A stretch of DNA of 7,794 nt from JAUXIQ01 sp030620925 [NCBI: Nitrospinota bacterium] (GCA_030620925.1 JAUXIQ010000080.1:1-7794), one strand, 5' to 3'. Numbered from the stretch's first letter, positions 1 through 6,367 are shown. Notes: generated by a model not told the origin, from the letters alone. Translations and numbers: made by a program.

Positions 1-198
1 GAAGCGGACCGCAGGCACTTCGATCCGGATGCTACCCCCCACCACCATATAATCTGCTCCATCTGCCGCCGAATAGAGGATATCTCTGAAGAACTCCCTC
101 AAATGACCGGTCTTCCCGGTTCGGTGAAGAACAGGTACAGGCTGACAGGCTACAGCGTGGAATTCCACGGTGTGTGCAAAGACTGCGAGCGGAAATAA
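1..198 (+). CDS. Fur-family metal-dependent repressor, PerR-like (C-terminal part, 5' end outside window)
   Basis: This is the last 65 codons of a Fur-superfamily transcriptional repressor, ending in TAA; the N-terminal winged-helix DNA-binding domain lies before the window. What remains is the dimerisation and metal-sensing domain. Two CxxC pairs (local residues 19/22 and 59/62) are 40 residues apart, as in the structural Zn(Cys)4 site of Bacillus subtilis PerR (C96/C99 and C136/C139). Aligned on those cysteines from memory, D8, H14, H16 and D27 fall on the PerR regulatory ligands D85, H91, H93 and D104. Fur proteins usually have Glu at the last position, so I lean towards a peroxide-responsive PerR-type regulator. 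The fifth ligand (H37 of PerR) is outside the window, so Fur or another family member is not excluded. The stop is 48 bp before the next gene on the same strand, so co-transcription with the oxidase genes is possible. Family call firm; subtype moderate. Confidence 0.9.
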   Translation, partial: EADRRHFDPDATPHHHIICSICRRIEDISEELPQMTGLPGSVKNRYRLTGYSVEFHGVCKDCERK

Positions 199-246
199 TT
201 TTACCTCAAGCGTAGTTGATATCCGTTATAAAGCAGGTCGATCTCC

Positions 247-732
247 ATGGGCAGCAAGTTGAAATCGTTAGTGCTGGCAGGATGCTCCTTCCCATTGGTT
301 TTCAGATACGCACAGGCCGCACATCTCACCGTCAGCGAAAAACCGGGCGAGCCTCTATCCCTCTACGTCATGGCGGGGGGCGGCCTGGCCCTCATATTTC
401 CCGGGATTCTTTTCCTGCTGGGCGTCTTTCTGGCCAGAGGCGTCAAGAAGGGGTGGGGCTTGATTGCTTCAGGGGCGGCCCTTATTATAATCGGAGCGAT
501 AATTACCGCTGAGAGAGAAGAAGGGGGGGCGGCGATCGACCACCGCCTGTTTTCCCTGCCCCTCATACTGCTGCTGGTTTTTTTCGGCCTGGGGGTGTTC
601 CTGCTGCTGTTCTGGGCTTACAGGACGGGCCAGTTTAAAGAAATGGAGGGAGTGAAACATAGAATGCTGGAGAGGGAACTCGGTTTCCTTTGCGATAACC
701 GGGAGAAGGACGGAGGAGAGCCGGATGAGTGA
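247..732 (+). CDS. Membrane protein with C-terminal CcoS/FixS-like cbb3 oxidase assembly domain
   Basis: This 161-residue protein has predicted membrane segments at about 42-62, 70-87 and 104-124, and an N-terminal hydrophobic stretch at about 7-24. Residues 104-142 resemble CcoS (FixS), the roughly 50-residue protein needed to mature cbb3-type oxidase: a hydrophobic helix followed by FWAYRTGQF, then EMEG and a basic HRML stretch, matching the family pattern FWAxxSGQF-DDLEGPAxRIL. Its direct fit to ccoN supports this. The first 100 residues are not part of ordinary CcoS and I do not recognise them. An LAGC lipobox-like motif ends at C13, but the preceding hydrophobic stretch is very short. 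The ATG is the first possible start after an in-frame stop at 229-231; its ribosome-binding site is weak (AGG about 10 bp upstream). The last 8 bases overlap ccoN, which suggests translational coupling. CDS confident; CcoS assignment moderate; role of the extension unknown. Confidence 0.75.
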   Translation: MGSKLKSLVLAGCSFPLVFRYAQAAHLTVSEKPGEPLSLYVMAGGGLALIFPGILFLLGVFLARGVKKGWGLIASGAALIIIGAIITAEREEGGAAIDHRLFSLPLILLLVFFGLGVFLLLFWAYRTGQFKEMEGVKHRMLERELGFLCDNREKDGGEPDE

Positions 733-2083
733 TACCCTGGTGGATACCAAACTGGTGAAGAATTTCCTCATATCGTCTTTAATATGGTTCATGGTGGCGA
801 TCGTGATCGGCCTGATCATCTCTTTAAAACTGCTCTACCCCGATTTCCTGGGACACATCTCATGGCTCTCCTACGGGAGGCTTCGGCTGGTGCACACAAA
901 CGGGATAGTCTTCGGCTGGCTGACCACCGCTTTCATCGGACTGGCCTACTACCTTACCCCCCGTCTTACCGGCGTCCCCATGTACAGCGACAGGCTGGCT
1001 AGGCTTACCCTCTGGATGTGGAACGGGATAATAGTCATAGTCGTGGTTACCCTCCTGGCGGGCTACAACCAGGGGTTGGAATGGGCTGAAATTGCTTTCC
1101 CCGTGGATATTCTGGTGATGGCGGCGCTGATCATAGTCACCGTCAACGTGTTCAAGACGGTGTTCCGGCGGAAGGAAAAACAGCTCTACGTGAGCCTGTG
1201 GTACCTGTGCGGGGCTCTGGTATGGACGATCATGAATTACGCCGTGGGAAACACCATCCCCTACTATTTCGCCTCGGGCGTAAACGGCGCGGCCATCTCC
1301 GGTTTCTATATCCACAACGTGGTGGGCCTGTGGGTGACGCCGGTCGGTCTGGCCATCGCCTATTATCTATTCCCCGTCCTCACCCGTTCCCCCCTCTACA
1401 GCCATAAAATTTCCATACTCGGTTTCTGGACGCTGGCCTTTTTGTATCCTTTCACCGGCGCCCACCATTTTATATACAGCGCCATACCCTCCTGGGTGCA
1501 GACGGTGGCCATCGTCACCAGCATGCTGCTCATTCTTCCGGTGTGGACGGTGATGACCAACTTCCTGGGCACCATGAGAGGCAACTGGGAAAAAGCGATA
1601 GGAAACACCCCCTTGAAATTTCTCATCGCAGGCGCCCTGTTCTATCTGTTGACCTGTATACAGGGACCCGTTCAGGCGCTGGCGACGCTGCAGCCCATAT
1701 TGCATTTCACCGACTGGGTAGTGGGGCATGCCCACATGGCGCTACTGGGCGTCTTCTCATTTTGGGTCATCGCCGCCATTTACGCCCTGCTCCCGGCACT
1801 CACCGGCAGACAGATATGGAGCAAAACCTTGAGCGAGGCCCATTACTGGCTCACGCTCATACCGGTGGCCGTCTTCTTGCTGACCCTCTGGGCGGTAGGC
1901 CTGATAGAAGGGACCATGTGGAGCGCCGGAGTCTCCTTCTATACCCCTCTTCAGGCGGCCAAGCCTTACTGGTTGGTTAGGACCGCCGCCGGCTCGGTGA
2001 TAATAGCCGCCCAGGTTCTCTTCGTTGTTAACGTTTTTAAAACCATTACTTCGGGCAAACCGGTGACGGCCGAAACCTCATAG
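725..2083 (+). CDS. ccoN: cbb3-type cytochrome c oxidase subunit I, catalytic subunit
   Basis: This 452-residue, roughly 12-helix inner-membrane protein is the subunit that reduces O2 to water and pumps protons; it carries low-spin haem b and the haem b3-CuB centre. Visible ligands are H57 (RLVHTNG) and H337 for the low-spin haem, H335 for haem b3 (GHAH), and H197, H247 and H248 (TGAHH) for CuB. Y241 lies 44 residues after H197 and 6 before H247, the spacing of the cross-linked His207-Tyr251 pair and His257/258 in Pseudomonas stutzeri CcoN as I recall it. The GLEWAE...P.DI segment (117-129) is also typical of CcoN. It is somewhat shorter than the usual 470-490 residues. One oddity is Q313, in IQGP, where the family normally has Glu (P. 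stutzeri Glu323). The ATG has a strong ribosome-binding site, GGAGGAG at 712-718. The cbb3-type assignment is supported by ccoO downstream; a NorB-type reductase is unlikely given the Tyr and the CcoO partner. Confidence 0.96.
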   Translation: MSDTLVDTKLVKNFLISSLIWFMVAIVIGLIISLKLLYPDFLGHISWLSYGRLRLVHTNGIVFGWLTTAFIGLAYYLTPRLTGVPMYSDRLARLTLWMWNGIIVIVVVTLLAGYNQGLEWAEIAFPVDILVMAALIIVTVNVFKTVFRRKEKQLYVSLWYLCGALVWTIMNYAVGNTIPYYFASGVNGAAISGFYIHNVVGLWVTPVGLAIAYYLFPVLTRSPLYSHKISILGFWTLAFLYPFTGAHHFIYSAIPSWVQTVAIVTSMLLILPVWTVMTNFLGTMRGNWEKAIGNTPLKFLIAGALFYLLTCIQGPVQALATLQPILHFTDWVVGHAHMALLGVFSFWVIAAIYALLPALTGRQIWSKTLSEAHYWLTLIPVAVFLLTLWAVGLIEGTMWSAGVSFYTPLQAAKPYWLVRTAAGSVIIAAQVLFVVNVFKTITSGKPVTAETS

Positions 2084-2146
2084 CGCGCGGAATAAAGGGC
2101 AATGCTTCAGCGTCATAGATATATTGATACCCTGAAGGAGTAATCG

Positions 2147-2974
2147 ATGAGATTGAATAATCTGATATTTATAGCCGGCTTGGGGTTTTTCATGATCTCG
2201 TTCTTCATAGTGGGGATCCTGCCCTGGATTCAGGGCGCCGACTTAAAGCCCGCGCCTTACCTCACCGACTATAACGAAATTGAGAGCCTGGGACGCAAAA
2301 TTTATATCCGGGAAGTATGCTGGCACTGCCATACCCAGTTTGTCAGGCCGGTGGGAGGCGAAAGCGAGAGGTACGGGCCCGTCTCCTCGATCAACGAGTA
2401 CGTTTACGACAAACCGCAACTGTTCGGCACCAGGAGGATCGGCCCCGATCTGGCCCGGGAAGGGGGCAAGAGGACGGACGGGTGGCATACGGCGCATCTG
2501 AAAAACCCCCAGGCGCTGGTCTCCGCATCGGTGATGCCCAAATATACATGGCTGACCGATGAGGAAGTAAAAGCGCTCACAGCCTATCTGCAGAAGCTGG
2601 GCACGGGGATAGGCGATTGGCGCGCCGCCAGGGCGGCTGAAGCGGCGCCCAAAGAAGAGGAGAAAGGGGTCGATAAGGCTCCAGTGGCGGTTTCGGCGGA
2701 ATTGCTGGCCAAGGGGAAACAGGTCTATCAGCAGCTCTGCGTCGGCTGCCACGGCCCCAATGGAGACGGCAAAGGCCCGGTGGCCGCAGCACTCACGCCC
2801 AAACCGGCGGATTTCACGGACGACGAATGGAAACAGGGTGGAACCGACCGGGAAGTTTTCAACACCATCACCAGGGGCGTCCCCGGCACGGCCATGCCCC
2901 CCTTCGGGGCGCAGCTCAGCGAGGGAGACCGCCGGGGTCTCGTATTTTACGTTAAATCATTTTCCGAAAAGTGA
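2147..2974 (+). CDS. ccoO: cbb3-type oxidase cytochrome c subunit II (CcoO) fused to a second cytochrome c domain
   Basis: This 275-residue protein has one N-terminal membrane anchor (about 6-28) and a periplasmic part with two c-type haem sites. Residues 35-155 are CcoO: CWHCH at 58-62, then RPVGGE-ERYG, the GTRRIGPDLAREGG segment, and the axial Met in SVMPKYTWL (M130). After an Ala/Glu/Lys-rich linker (160-180), residues 186-275 form a second monohaem cytochrome c domain with CVGCH (198-202) and the likely axial M250 in GTAMPPFG. Ordinary CcoO is about 200-240 residues with a single haem, so the C-terminal domain is an addition, perhaps replacing one of the two haem domains of the missing CcoP. 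That domain closely matches the separate cytochrome at 3382-3807. The start has a good site, AAGGAG at 2135-2140. It lies 63 bp after ccoN and probably belongs to the same operon. Confidence 0.94.
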   Translation: MRLNNLIFIAGLGFFMISFFIVGILPWIQGADLKPAPYLTDYNEIESLGRKIYIREVCWHCHTQFVRPVGGESERYGPVSSINEYVYDKPQLFGTRRIGPDLAREGGKRTDGWHTAHLKNPQALVSASVMPKYTWLTDEEVKALTAYLQKLGTGIGDWRAARAAEAAPKEEEKGVDKAPVAVSAELLAKGKQVYQQLCVGCHGPNGDGKGPVAAALTPKPADFTDDEWKQGGTDREVFNTITRGVPGTAMPPFGAQLSEGDRRGLVFYVKSFSEK

Positions 2975-3027
2975 GCAATCGAACCAGAGGAGTAATAAAT
3001 TAATTAGAAACGGGGAGTCGATTTAAA

Positions 3028-3159
3028 ATGACAGACCATAAATACGAACATTTCGACATCGAAGAGAAAGAAGGTAAGGTTCCCGGCTGGCTCAAGGTGG
3101 TATACGTGATAATGATCGTATGGGCCGGCATCTATTTAGCCCTCTATCTGCGACCCTGA
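3028..3159 (+). CDS. Small single-helix protein resembling the CcoP N-terminal anchor
   Basis: This 43-residue ORF runs from ATG at 3028 to TGA at 3157-3159, with GGGGAG at 3012-3017 as a plausible ribosome-binding site. It has a charged N-terminal segment rich in Asp, Glu, His and Lys (2-17), a VPGW turn at 18-21, and one transmembrane helix (about 21-41) ending LYLRP. This is the architecture of the N-terminal anchor domain of CcoP/FixP: an acidic stretch ('DGI-E-DN'), then LPxWW, then a helix rich in Tyr and aromatics. It lacks the dihaem cytochrome part that normally follows. A CcoQ-like small subunit is the main alternative. Its place directly after ccoO, where ccoQ or ccoP normally sits, supports an oxidase subunit, probably a stand-alone anchor helix packing against CcoN. 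Gene call likely; exact homology inferred from pattern and position. Confidence 0.72.
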   Translation: MTDHKYEHFDIEEKEGKVPGWLKVVYVIMIVWAGIYLALYLRP

Positions 3160-3381
3160 ACGGCGGCCAAGGTGTACAGAGTCGTATATACTACATTCAT
3201 CTTCATTTATTGATTTATATCCTTCCTTTTGATAACCTATTTCAACTTGTAAAGCAGGCGGCTCACTCTGAAACCCGACTGCGGCGGGTTGTTCAGAAAG
3301 ATTTTTCGAGCAGATATGTTCGCAGTAAAAAAATTATCCGCTTCATGAAATCGAGCGGGTAAATTTCAAGAGGAGGTTGAG
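3160..3381 (+). other. AT-rich intergenic spacer within the oxidase cluster
   Basis: These 222 bp hold no gene I can support. About 3175-3265 is clearly more AT-rich than the flanking coding DNA. Two small inverted repeats are visible: AACCCG (3272-3277) with CGGGTT (3285-3290), and CCGCT (3338-3342) with AGCGG (3354-3358). Neither is followed by a T-run, so I do not call a terminator. TTGATT (3210-3215) and GATAAC (3231-3236) resemble -35 and -10 boxes but are only 15 bp apart. A strong ribosome-binding site for the next gene, AGGAGG at 3371-3376, closes the spacer. A separate promoter for the downstream cytochrome is plausible but not shown. Confidence 0.4.
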
Positions 3382-3807
3382 ATGACATCGAGCGGAATTC
3401 GCTGGGCGGCTGGACTGGGGGTGATTGCAGCCTTCCTTCTGGTCGGCACAACACAATGGATAGAAAACGCAAACACCGGGTTGATGAACCCCTTAGTCGA
3501 AAAGGCTTACGCCGATGAAAAAAAAGCCACTCCGGAAATGATAGAGAAGGGTAAAAGTATCTACGCCACACTCTGCGTAAGCTGCCACGGCCTCAACGGC
3601 GACGGCAAGGGTCCGGTGGCTGCTGCGTTGACACCCAAACCCGCGGATTTCAACAGCGGTCAATGGAAATACGGGGGCAGCCCCCAGAAGATATACGATA
3701 CGATCACTAAAGGTATTCCTGGAACGACTATGGTCCCCTTCGGCGGCCAGATGGGCGAGGACGACCGGTGGGCGGTGGTGTTTTACGTCAAGTCCTTCTC
3801 AAAGTAG
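3382..3807 (+). CDS. Membrane-anchored monohaem cytochrome c, oxidase-associated
   Basis: This 141-residue protein has an N-terminal hydrophobic segment (about 8-24) that could be an uncleaved anchor; a YADE sequence near 43-46 also leaves cleavage after the Ala at 44 possible. A class I cytochrome c domain covers 52-141, with CVSCH at 65-69 binding haem c and M117 in GTTMVPFG as the likely sixth ligand. It matches the C-terminal domain of the CcoO fusion at about 56 of 85 positions by manual count, including 19 consecutive identical residues after CHGxx (72-90), and both proteins end in FYVKSFS. It probably passes electrons to the oxidase or is one of its subunits, standing in for a CcoP haem domain. 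The start is set by AGGAGG at 3371-3376, 5 bp before the ATG. The same motifs occur in other small cytochromes c, so the physiological partner is inferred from position. Confidence 0.93.
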   Translation: MTSSGIRWAAGLGVIAAFLLVGTTQWIENANTGLMNPLVEKAYADEKKATPEMIEKGKSIYATLCVSCHGLNGDGKGPVAAALTPKPADFNSGQWKYGGSPQKIYDTITKGIPGTTMVPFGGQMGEDDRWAVVFYVKSFSK

Positions 3808-3921
3808 GGTCGGCTTCGCCTGCCGCGGGGCGATCGCTCCTGCTCACCCTCTCGTTTGTGAAGACCGGGGCCGGGTGAGTGTGGCATCAGTCGATCCCCG
3901 AGGTGGATACTGTGAATAATC
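3808..3921 (+). other. Intergenic junction between oxidase cluster and trp genes
   Basis: These 114 bp separate the cytochrome c gene from trpD. I see no hairpin with a T-run, no leader peptide rich in Trp codons and no clear promoter boxes. A 14-bp near-palindrome centred on GCGATCGC lies at 3827-3840. GAGGTGG (3900-3906) is the nearest ribosome-binding-like sequence to trpD but is about 15 bp from its ATG. The boundary between transcription units is therefore unresolved. Confidence 0.35.
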
Positions 3922-4932
3922 ATGCAGGGTGAAATAGCCAAACTGGTTGACGGACGGAACCTCACGGAGGAAGAAGCGCGTTGCGCCATGGAGGCCATCA
4001 TGGACGGTGAAGCTACACCGGCCCAGATCGCCGCCTTCATGGTGGCCCTCAAGATGAAAGGGGAAACGCCGGACGAGATAGCAGGGTGTGCTAAAGCCAT
4101 GCGGGCCAGGGCCTCGGTTATAGAGGTCGATGCACCCCTCCTGGTAGATACCTGCGGGACAGGCGGTGACGGCGCCCACACCTTCAACATCTCCACCACC
4201 GCCGCCTTCGTAGTGGCCGGTGCGGGGGTATACGTGGCCAAACACGGAAACCGGGGCGTCTCCAGCAAGTGTGGCAGCGCCGATCTGCTGGAAGCGCTTG
4301 ATGTTAAGATCGATTTGGAGCCCCTGCGGGTCAAAGCCTGCATAGAGGAGGTGGGTATCGGCTTTATGTTCGCCCCCGTCTTTCACCAGGCCATGAAACA
4401 CGCCGCCGGACCCAGAAAAGAGGTGGGCCAGCGCACCATTTTTAACCTCCTGGGCCCCCTCACCAATCCCGCAGGCGCCTCCTGCCAGATAATCGGGGTA
4501 TACGCCCCGGGACTCACCGGTCTCCTGGCGGAGGTGTTGAAAAAGTTAGGGCATAGCAGAGGCTTCGTGGTCCACGGCATGGAGGGACTGGACGAAATCT
4601 CCAACACCGGTGAGACGCTGATAGCGGAGCTGCGCGACGGGGTGGTTAAAACCTATTCCCTTCACCCCCGGGAACTGGGCATAGACGTCGCCGGCCTGGA
4701 TGATCTCGCCGGCGGCACGGCGCGGGATAACGCGAATATAACCCTTAATATATTAAAGGGAGAAAGAGGGCATCGCACCGATGTGGTGCTCATCAACGCC
4801 GCCGCGGCACTCGTCGCGGCGGAGGCGGCTCCTTCCCTCAAAGAGGGCGTATCCGTGGCCAGGGAATCCCTGGAATCGGGGGCCGCGCTGGGGAAACTTG
4901 ATGCGCTGAGAGAGTTTTGCAGCGGAGGGTGA
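3922..4932 (+). CDS. trpD: Anthranilate phosphoribosyltransferase
   Basis: This 336-residue cytoplasmic enzyme joins anthranilate to phosphoribosyl pyrophosphate to give phosphoribosyl-anthranilate, the second step of the tryptophan branch. An N-terminal helical domain (1-65) precedes the nucleotide-phosphoribosyltransferase fold. Diagnostic motifs are GTGGD (79-83) for PRPP binding, KHGNRGVSSKCGSADLLEAL (107-126), R165 in the GPRKEVGQRT anthranilate-site segment, NLLGPLTNP (175-183), and the magnesium-binding D224-E225 in GLDEIS. Length is normal. There is no glutamine amidotransferase (TrpG) fusion. The ATG gives the usual N terminus, but the upstream GAGGTGG is about 15 bp away, farther than ideal. 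It is the first gene of the trp run; trpC begins 2 bp after its stop. Confidence 0.97.
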   Translation: MQGEIAKLVDGRNLTEEEARCAMEAIMDGEATPAQIAAFMVALKMKGETPDEIAGCAKAMRARASVIEVDAPLLVDTCGTGGDGAHTFNISTTAAFVVAGAGVYVAKHGNRGVSSKCGSADLLEALDVKIDLEPLRVKACIEEVGIGFMFAPVFHQAMKHAAGPRKEVGQRTIFNLLGPLTNPAGASCQIIGVYAPGLTGLLAEVLKKLGHSRGFVVHGMEGLDEISNTGETLIAELRDGVVKTYSLHPRELGIDVAGLDDLAGGTARDNANITLNILKGERGHRTDVVLINAAAALVAAEAAPSLKEGVSVARESLESGAALGKLDALREFCSGG

Positions 4933-4934
4933 AA

Positions 4935-5747
4935 ATGCTGCGCCGAATAGTCAACGATAAGTTGGAAGAGCTGGCGCTGGCCAAAACCAGGCAACCGCTT
5001 AATGAAGTCAAGGCCAGGGCAGTAGATGCGCCTCCGGTGAGGTGCCTGTTGCAGTGCCTGGGAAGCGCCCCCGAAGAGTATATGCCGATTTACAAAATCA
5101 TCGCCGAGATAAAAAAAGCATCCCCATCGCGTGGCGTTATAAAGGAGGATATGAACCACTGCGACATTGCCGCACAGTATCAGGAATGCGGCGCCGCGGC
5201 CATATCCGTTCTCACCGAACGAAAATATTTCGGAGGCGAGCCGGAGCATATCCAGTCCATAAGGGAGACGTGCGGCATACCTATTCTGAGAAAAGATTTC
5301 ATCTTCGATATGTACCAGCTATACGAGGCCCGGGCCTGGGGTGCGGACTCCGTTCTGCTCATCGCGGCGATACTGGATGTGGAGCAGATAGTGGACCTCT
5401 TCTTCGAGGCCACCGAGTTAGGAATGCACCCCTTGATCGAGATACATGATGAGGAGGATATGGAAAAGGCACTTGCCGTGCCCTGCAGGCTGCTGGGTAT
5501 AAACAACAGGGACCTCAAGACTTTCAAAACAGATATCACCAACACACTGAGGCTTATTAACCACGTTCCCGACGACAGGCTGGTGGTGAGTGAGAGCGGC
5601 ATTAAGAGCCTGGATGACTTGAAGGAGCTAAGTGCGGCCGGTGTGCGCGGTTTCCTCATCGGTGAGCTTTTCATGGCAGAGGAAAGGCCCGGGGATAAAC
5701 TGAGGGAGCTGCTGGGATTGCAAAGGCCCGCCTCCGGCGAAAAGTGA
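4935..5747 (+). CDS. trpC: Indole-3-glycerol-phosphate synthase
   Basis: This 270-residue TIM-barrel enzyme closes and decarboxylates carboxyphenylamino-deoxyribulose phosphate to indole-3-glycerol phosphate. Catalytic positions known from the Sulfolobus enzyme are all present: E58 and K60 in AEIKKASPSRG, K120 in LRKDF, E169 in LIEIHDEED, N190 in INNRDL and S221 in VSESGI; GFLIGE near the C terminus helps bind phosphate. I chose the ATG at 4935 rather than an in-frame TTG at 4917, because GGAGGG (4924-4929) sits 5 bp before the ATG and trpD ends 2 bp earlier, so translation is probably coupled. It is a single-domain protein, not the TrpC-TrpF fusion of enteric bacteria; trpF follows as a separate gene overlapping its stop codon. 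Confidence 0.97.
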   Translation: MLRRIVNDKLEELALAKTRQPLNEVKARAVDAPPVRCLLQCLGSAPEEYMPIYKIIAEIKKASPSRGVIKEDMNHCDIAAQYQECGAAAISVLTERKYFGGEPEHIQSIRETCGIPILRKDFIFDMYQLYEARAWGADSVLLIAAILDVEQIVDLFFEATELGMHPLIEIHDEEDMEKALAVPCRLLGINNRDLKTFKTDITNTLRLINHVPDDRLVVSESGIKSLDDLKELSAAGVRGFLIGELFMAEERPGDKLRELLGLQRPASGEK

Positions 5748-6367
5748 TGGTTAAGGTCAAAATCTGCGGAATCACGACAGAAGATGATGCCCGGGCCGCC
5801 GTTGAAGCTGGAGCGGACGCCGTGGGGTTTGTGCTCTATCCCGAAAGCCCCAGGTATATCACCGTCGGTGATGCCGGCAGGATAGCCCGCTCGCTGCCCC
5901 CCTTCATAACCACGGTGGGTCTCTTCGTGAATGAGGACCCATTGACGGTTAATAAGTATATGGATGAGGCGGGTCTCGGCGTGGCTCAGCTCCACGGCGA
6001 CGAGACGGCCCCCATGTGTGAAGAAGTCCGCAGGCCGGTGATTAAAGCGGTTCGCGCTGCGAGTGAAGAAGACCTGAGTGAGATGGGGTCGTACCAAGTG
6101 GTGGCTTTTCTTCTGGATGCCAGGGTCGAGGGCCTGTACGGTGGGACGGGCAGGACCTCCTCCTGGGAGGTGGCCGTCCGGGCCAGGGAATACGGGAGGA
6201 TAATACTGGCCGGAGGATTGTCGTCTGAGAACGTTGCCCGGGCGGTCAGCCACGTGCGGCCTTATGGTGTGGATGTGAGCACGGGTGTGGAGTCCTCCCC
6301 CGGCCGGAAAGACCATCGTAAAATCGAGGAGTTCATCCGGGAAGCCAAAAACGCCGTAACAGATTGA
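5747..6367 (+). CDS. trpF: Phosphoribosylanthranilate isomerase
   Basis: This 206-residue TIM-barrel enzyme performs the Amadori rearrangement of phosphoribosyl-anthranilate, feeding trpC. The general base is C7 in KVKICGIT and the general acid is D124 in FLLDA, the pair known from Thermotoga maritima TrpF (Cys7/Asp126). QLHGDE (81-86), [10 protein letters not shown] (131-140), LAGGL (154-158) and GVDVSTGVE (174-182) complete the family signature. I chose ATG 5747, whose first base is the last base of the trpC stop (TGATG). A GTG one codon upstream at 5744 would give a 4-base GTGA overlap and cannot be excluded. Either way the gene is translationally coupled to trpC. Length is normal. Confidence 0.96.
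   Translation: MVKVKICGITTEDDARAAVEAGADAVGFVLYPESPRYITVGDAGRIARSLPPFITTVGLFVNEDPLTVNKYMDEAGLGVAQLHGDETAPMCEEVRRPVIKAVRAASEEDLSEMGSYQVVAFLLDARVEGLYGGTGRTSSWEVAVRAREYGRIILAGGLSSENVARAVSHVRPYGVDVSTGVESSPGRKDHRKIEEFIREAKNAVTD

Noticed and set aside
200-232. Possible sigma70 promoter (TTTACC and TATAAA) between the Fur-family gene and the CcoS-like gene
   Set aside because: The two boxes are 21 bp apart, too far for a convincing promoter, and other pairings are weaker.
277-288. LAGC lipobox ending at C13 of the CcoS-like protein, suggesting a lipoprotein
   Set aside because: Only 12 residues precede the cysteine and the hydrophobic stretch is too short for a normal lipoprotein signal; an in-frame stop at 229-231 prevents a longer N terminus.
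216-512. A + strand 98-codon frame overlapping the CcoS-like gene
   Set aside because: It is Arg/Gly-rich out-of-frame sequence; the overlapping frame at 247-732 encodes clear membrane helices and a CcoS signature.
3120-3362. An 80-codon + strand open frame across the AT-rich spacer
   Set aside because: It starts inside the small CcoP-like gene in another frame, has no membrane or haem features, no ribosome-binding site and no recognisable family.
3338-3395. Inverted repeat CCGCT/AGCGG and the direct repeat ATCGAGCGG (3350-3358 and 3387-3395) near the cytochrome c start
   Set aside because: The elements are short, and one copy lies within the coding sequence; they are likely chance matches in GC-rich DNA.
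3827-3840. Near-palindrome centred on GCGATCGC
   Set aside because: A single copy, with no partner sites in the window and no link to a promoter; not enough to call an operator.
3875-3932. Short GTG-started frames before trpD as a possible trp leader peptide or attenuator
   Set aside because: They contain at most one Trp codon and no terminator/antiterminator hairpin pair with a T-run is visible.
5180-6316. A 378-codon open frame on the - strand opposite trpC and trpF
   Set aside because: It is antisense to two well-supported genes with intact catalytic residues, and its translation is rich in low-complexity Ser, Pro and His with no recognisable domain.
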